Positions 61,912 through 64,000 of a stretch of DNA of 64,000 nt are shown here, piece by piece. Position 1 is the first letter of the stretch. Each line of letters starts with the position of its first letter. Origin of the DNA: Peribacillus muralis. Lineage in GTDB: Bacteria > Bacillota > Bacilli > Bacillales > DSM-1321. The stretch lies in contig NZ_LMBV01000006.1 in the NCBI RefSeq assembly GCF_001439925.1, forward strand, positions 175,660-239,659. Reading direction: 5' to 3'. The notes beneath the pieces are model-generated. The model was not told the DNA's origin and made no database searches. It saw only the letters and a program-made list of their open reading frames with translations. The translations under genes were made by a program, and so were the position numbers.

Positions 61912-63834
61912 TTATTCTCTATTTTCGCCAAGATAAATTCTTATTGTAGATCCTTCTTTTACCTTAACACCCGCATCAGGTGCTTGATTTATGACTTTGT
62001 CCCCATTGCCGGCAATATCGAGCTTCAAATCGACCTGCTGGGTTTGCAGCTCTTTCCTGCTCAATCCGACCACGTCCGGCACCTCGACCATGACGGGATC
62101 CGTCCAGACCGTTTCCTTCTCGATCTGGTTTTTTCTAGGCTTGACGCCCATCGCCATGAGCGAATCCTCCATAATATTGCCGACGATCGGAGCGGCAACG
62201 ACGCCGCCGAATTGTACCGTTCCTTTCGGGTTATCGACCGCGATATAGACGACGATTTGCGGGTCATCCGCTGGAGCGACACCAATAAATGAGAGAATAT
62301 AATTATTTTCGAGATATCGGCCATTTTCAGCTTTCTGCGCCGTACCTGTCTTTCCGCCAACTCGGTATGACTCCACGAACGCTCCTTTACCGCTGCCTTG
62401 CGCTACAACCGATTCAAGTGCTTCACGGACTTTCTTAGAGGTCGCTTCCGAAATCACCTTTTTCTTGGCCTGCGGGGTCTTTCTCATTAATACTTCACCA
62501 CTTTTTGGGTCAACCAGTTCCTTCGCGATATATGGTGTGTACAAAGTCCCGCCATTCACGGCAGCCGATACGGCAGTCACCTGCTGGATCGGAGTTACGG
62601 CCACACCTTGTCCAAACGCGGTGGTTGCCTGCTCAACTGGACCGACTCGATCCATATTGAACATGATTCCCTTACCTTCTCCGGTTAAATCAATCCCTGT
62701 TTTTTGTCCAAACCCAAAATCATTGATATATTTGAATAACTTGTCTTTCCCGAGCCTATTGCCCAATTCCACAAAGCCCGGGTTGCAAGAGTTCTCGACA
62801 ACTTCAAGAAAGGTTTGATCTCCATGGCCCCCGCTTTTCCAGCAATGAAGATCCGATCCAGCTACCTCAACATGGCCGGAATCATAAAAATGTTCATTCT
62901 TTAGATCGACCTTCCCCTCCTCCAGCGCTGCAGCAAGGGTGATGATCTTGAACGTCGATCCTGGTTCATATATACTCCATACCGGCAAGTTCCGATTATA
63001 CACTTCGGATGGTACATTTTGAAAATTGGCGGGGTCGAAGGTCGGCCTGCTGGACATGGCTAGAATTTCGCCGGTATTGGGATCCATGGCAATGGCGATA
63101 AGACCATCAGGATCATACGTTGCCTCCGCATTATCGAGCTCCCTCTCCACGATCGTCTGGATTTTGCTATCTATCGTCAGCTTCAAGTTATCTCCATCAA
63201 CTGGAGGCTTATAGTCGTCGGCCATGTTTTCCAGCCTTTTCCCTTTGGCATCCGAATAGAATTTCACAAACCCCTTCTTCCCACTTAGCTCCTTATCATA
63301 GGACAATTCAATTCCCATCAGCCCTTGGTTATCGGAACCCGTAAAACCGAGTACATGTGAAAGGTATTCACCGAATGGGTAATGACGCTTTGAATCTTCA
63401 GCGATATATACCCCTTTTATTCCCAATGCTTTTATTTCCTTCGCCTTTTCGTGTGATATTTTTCTGCCTTGAGGAACTCTGACGCTCATCGCCTGTTTCG
63501 TCAGATATTGATAAGCCTTGTCCTTGGTCATATCCAATATTGAAGCAAGCTGACCCGCCGTCTTATCCGGGTCTTCGATCTGCCTCGGGATGACATAGAC
63601 CGTCGGGGCCGATATATTCGTTGCCAGCTCCACACCATTGCGATCCAAAATTTCTCCCCGCTTAGCCTCAAAAGGAATATTCCTGCTCCAGGAATCTTCA
63701 GCAAGCCCCGTCAACTTATCACCTAGATAGAACTGTACAATACCCAAGCGAATGTCAATGATAAAAAAAACTACGATACCTACTGCCAATGCGATTGCCA
63801 GCCGTTTTCGGACAGTAACATTCGAAACACGCAA
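61912..63834 (-). CDS. spoVD: Stage V sporulation protein D (class B penicillin-binding protein)
   Basis: A transpeptidase that, with SpoVE, crosslinks spore cortex. The 640 residues comprise an N-terminal membrane anchor (LAIALAVGIVVFFIIDI), the PBP dimerisation domain (RGEILDRNGVELATN), a transpeptidase domain with SXXK in EPGSTFK, SXN in ENSCNP and KTG in GGKTGTAQ, and one C-terminal PASTA domain (MVEVPDVVGLSRKEL). It matches SpoVD and not PBP2B (which has two PASTA repeats). The frame opens at 63855; the TTG at 63834, seven bases after GGAGGTG, gives the SpoVD start MRVSNVTVRKRL. Confidence 0.95.
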   Translation of the reverse strand: MRVSNVTVRKRLAIALAVGIVVFFIIDIRLGIVQFYLGDKLTGLAEDSWSRNIPFEAKRGEILDRNGVELATNISAPTVYVIPRQIEDPDKTAGQLASILDMTKDKAYQYLTKQAMSVRVPQGRKISHEKAKEIKALGIKGVYIAEDSKRHYPFGEYLSHVLGFTGSDNQGLMGIELSYDKELSGKKGFVKFYSDAKGKRLENMADDYKPPVDGDNLKLTIDSKIQTIVERELDNAEATYDPDGLIAIAMDPNTGEILAMSSRPTFDPANFQNVPSEVYNRNLPVWSIYEPGSTFKIITLAAALEEGKVDLKNEHFYDSGHVEVAGSDLHCWKSGGHGDQTFLEVVENSCNPGFVELGNRLGKDKLFKYINDFGFGQKTGIDLTGEGKGIMFNMDRVGPVEQATTAFGQGVAVTPIQQVTAVSAAVNGGTLYTPYIAKELVDPKSGEVLMRKTPQAKKKVISEATSKKVREALESVVAQGSGKGAFVESYRVGGKTGTAQKAENGRYLENNYILSFIGVAPADDPQIVVYIAVDNPKGTVQFGGVVAAPIVGNIMEDSLMAMGVKPRKNQIEKETVWTDPVMVEVPDVVGLSRKELQTQQVDLKLDIAGNGDKVINQAPDAGVKVKEGSTIRIYLGENRE

Positions 63835-63914
63835 AAACAGGCACCTCCATTTCATACATGCTTCAATATATGCTTGTCTACTCGATGCTAGACTAACAAA
63901 CCAGCAAAAATTGA

Positions 63915-63945
63915 AAAAAGGGAACCCATATTAAACTGGCTCCCA
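63915..63945 (-). terminator. terminator of the gene upstream of spoVD (probably pbpB)
   Basis: GGGAGCCA/TGGGTTCCC stem followed by TTTTTT on the minus strand. In B. subtilis pbpB precedes spoVD. The 50 bases to the right edge hold minus-strand stop codons in every frame and at most a handful of terminal codons, too few to identify the gene. Confidence 0.75.
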
Positions 63946-64000
63946 TGTCAAAGACACATATAAAAAAAGAGGTTACGCTACTTGAAGATGATTCCTATAT

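Noticed and set aside
63946..64000. C-terminal end of pbpB at the right edge
   Set aside because: Only about 50 bases remain and each minus-strand frame has a stop within them; too little sequence to assign.

Overview
The window looks like the chromosomal core of an endospore-forming Bacillaceae. It carries spoVM, spoIIGA-sigE-sigG, spoVD and spoVE, has PyrR attenuators and an Ile T-box, and its gene order follows Bacillus subtilis almost gene for gene from recG back to spoVD. The protein sequences are diverged from B. subtilis, and the extragenic repeats are of a kind common in Bacillus relatives. A Peribacillus-like genome is my guess, not something the sequence proves. Nearly everything is on the minus strand, so transcription runs from the right edge to the left edge; only rpmB and rqcH are on the plus strand.

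Reading in the direction of transcription from the right: 63.9-49.9 kb is the division and cell wall (dcw) cluster: spoVD, murE, mraY, murD, spoVE, murB, divIB, ylxW, ylxX, sbp, ftsA, ftsZ. murG is missing from its usual place between spoVE and murB; a terminator and a new promoter stand there. 49.6-46.4 kb holds the sporulation sigma genes spoIIGA-sigE-sigG, with a 22-bp-spaced spoIIG-type promoter and an RBS-occluding hairpin before sigG, then ylmC. 46.4-42.6 kb is pgeF, ylmE, sepF, ylmG, ylmH, divIVA. ileS follows behind an isoleucine T-box. A 677-nt gene-free stretch with two direct copies of a structured repeat separates ileS from lspA and rluD.

37.4-25.5 kb is a complete pyrimidine operon, pyrR-pyrP-pyrB-pyrC-carA-carB-pyrK-pyrD-pyrF-pyrE, with three PyrR attenuators (leader, pyrR/pyrP, pyrP/pyrB), a clear sigma-A promoter and tight gene overlaps. 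rqcH (ribosome quality control) faces pyrE across a shared terminator.

23.3-7 kb is the calcium ATPase gene yloB, then yicC/yloC, remA, gmk, rpoZ, coaBC, priA, def, fmt, rsmB, rlmN, prpC, prkC, rsgA, rpe: translation start and rRNA modification genes leading into the PASTA kinase/phosphatase pair. 6.3-1 kb is thiN, spoVM (26 codons), the divergent rpmB, then yloU-fakA, sdaAB-sdaAA and the 5' part of recG, which leaves the window just after its Walker A motif.

I found no phage, insertion sequence, CRISPR, tRNA or rRNA gene and no new defence or metabolic system. The points of interest are the rearrangements relative to B. subtilis (murG, ylyA, ylmA and bpr positions empty), the intergenic repeats, and the regulatory RNA structures. 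Several start codons were moved from the longest open frame to the codon supported by an RBS and family length; many are TTG or GTG.
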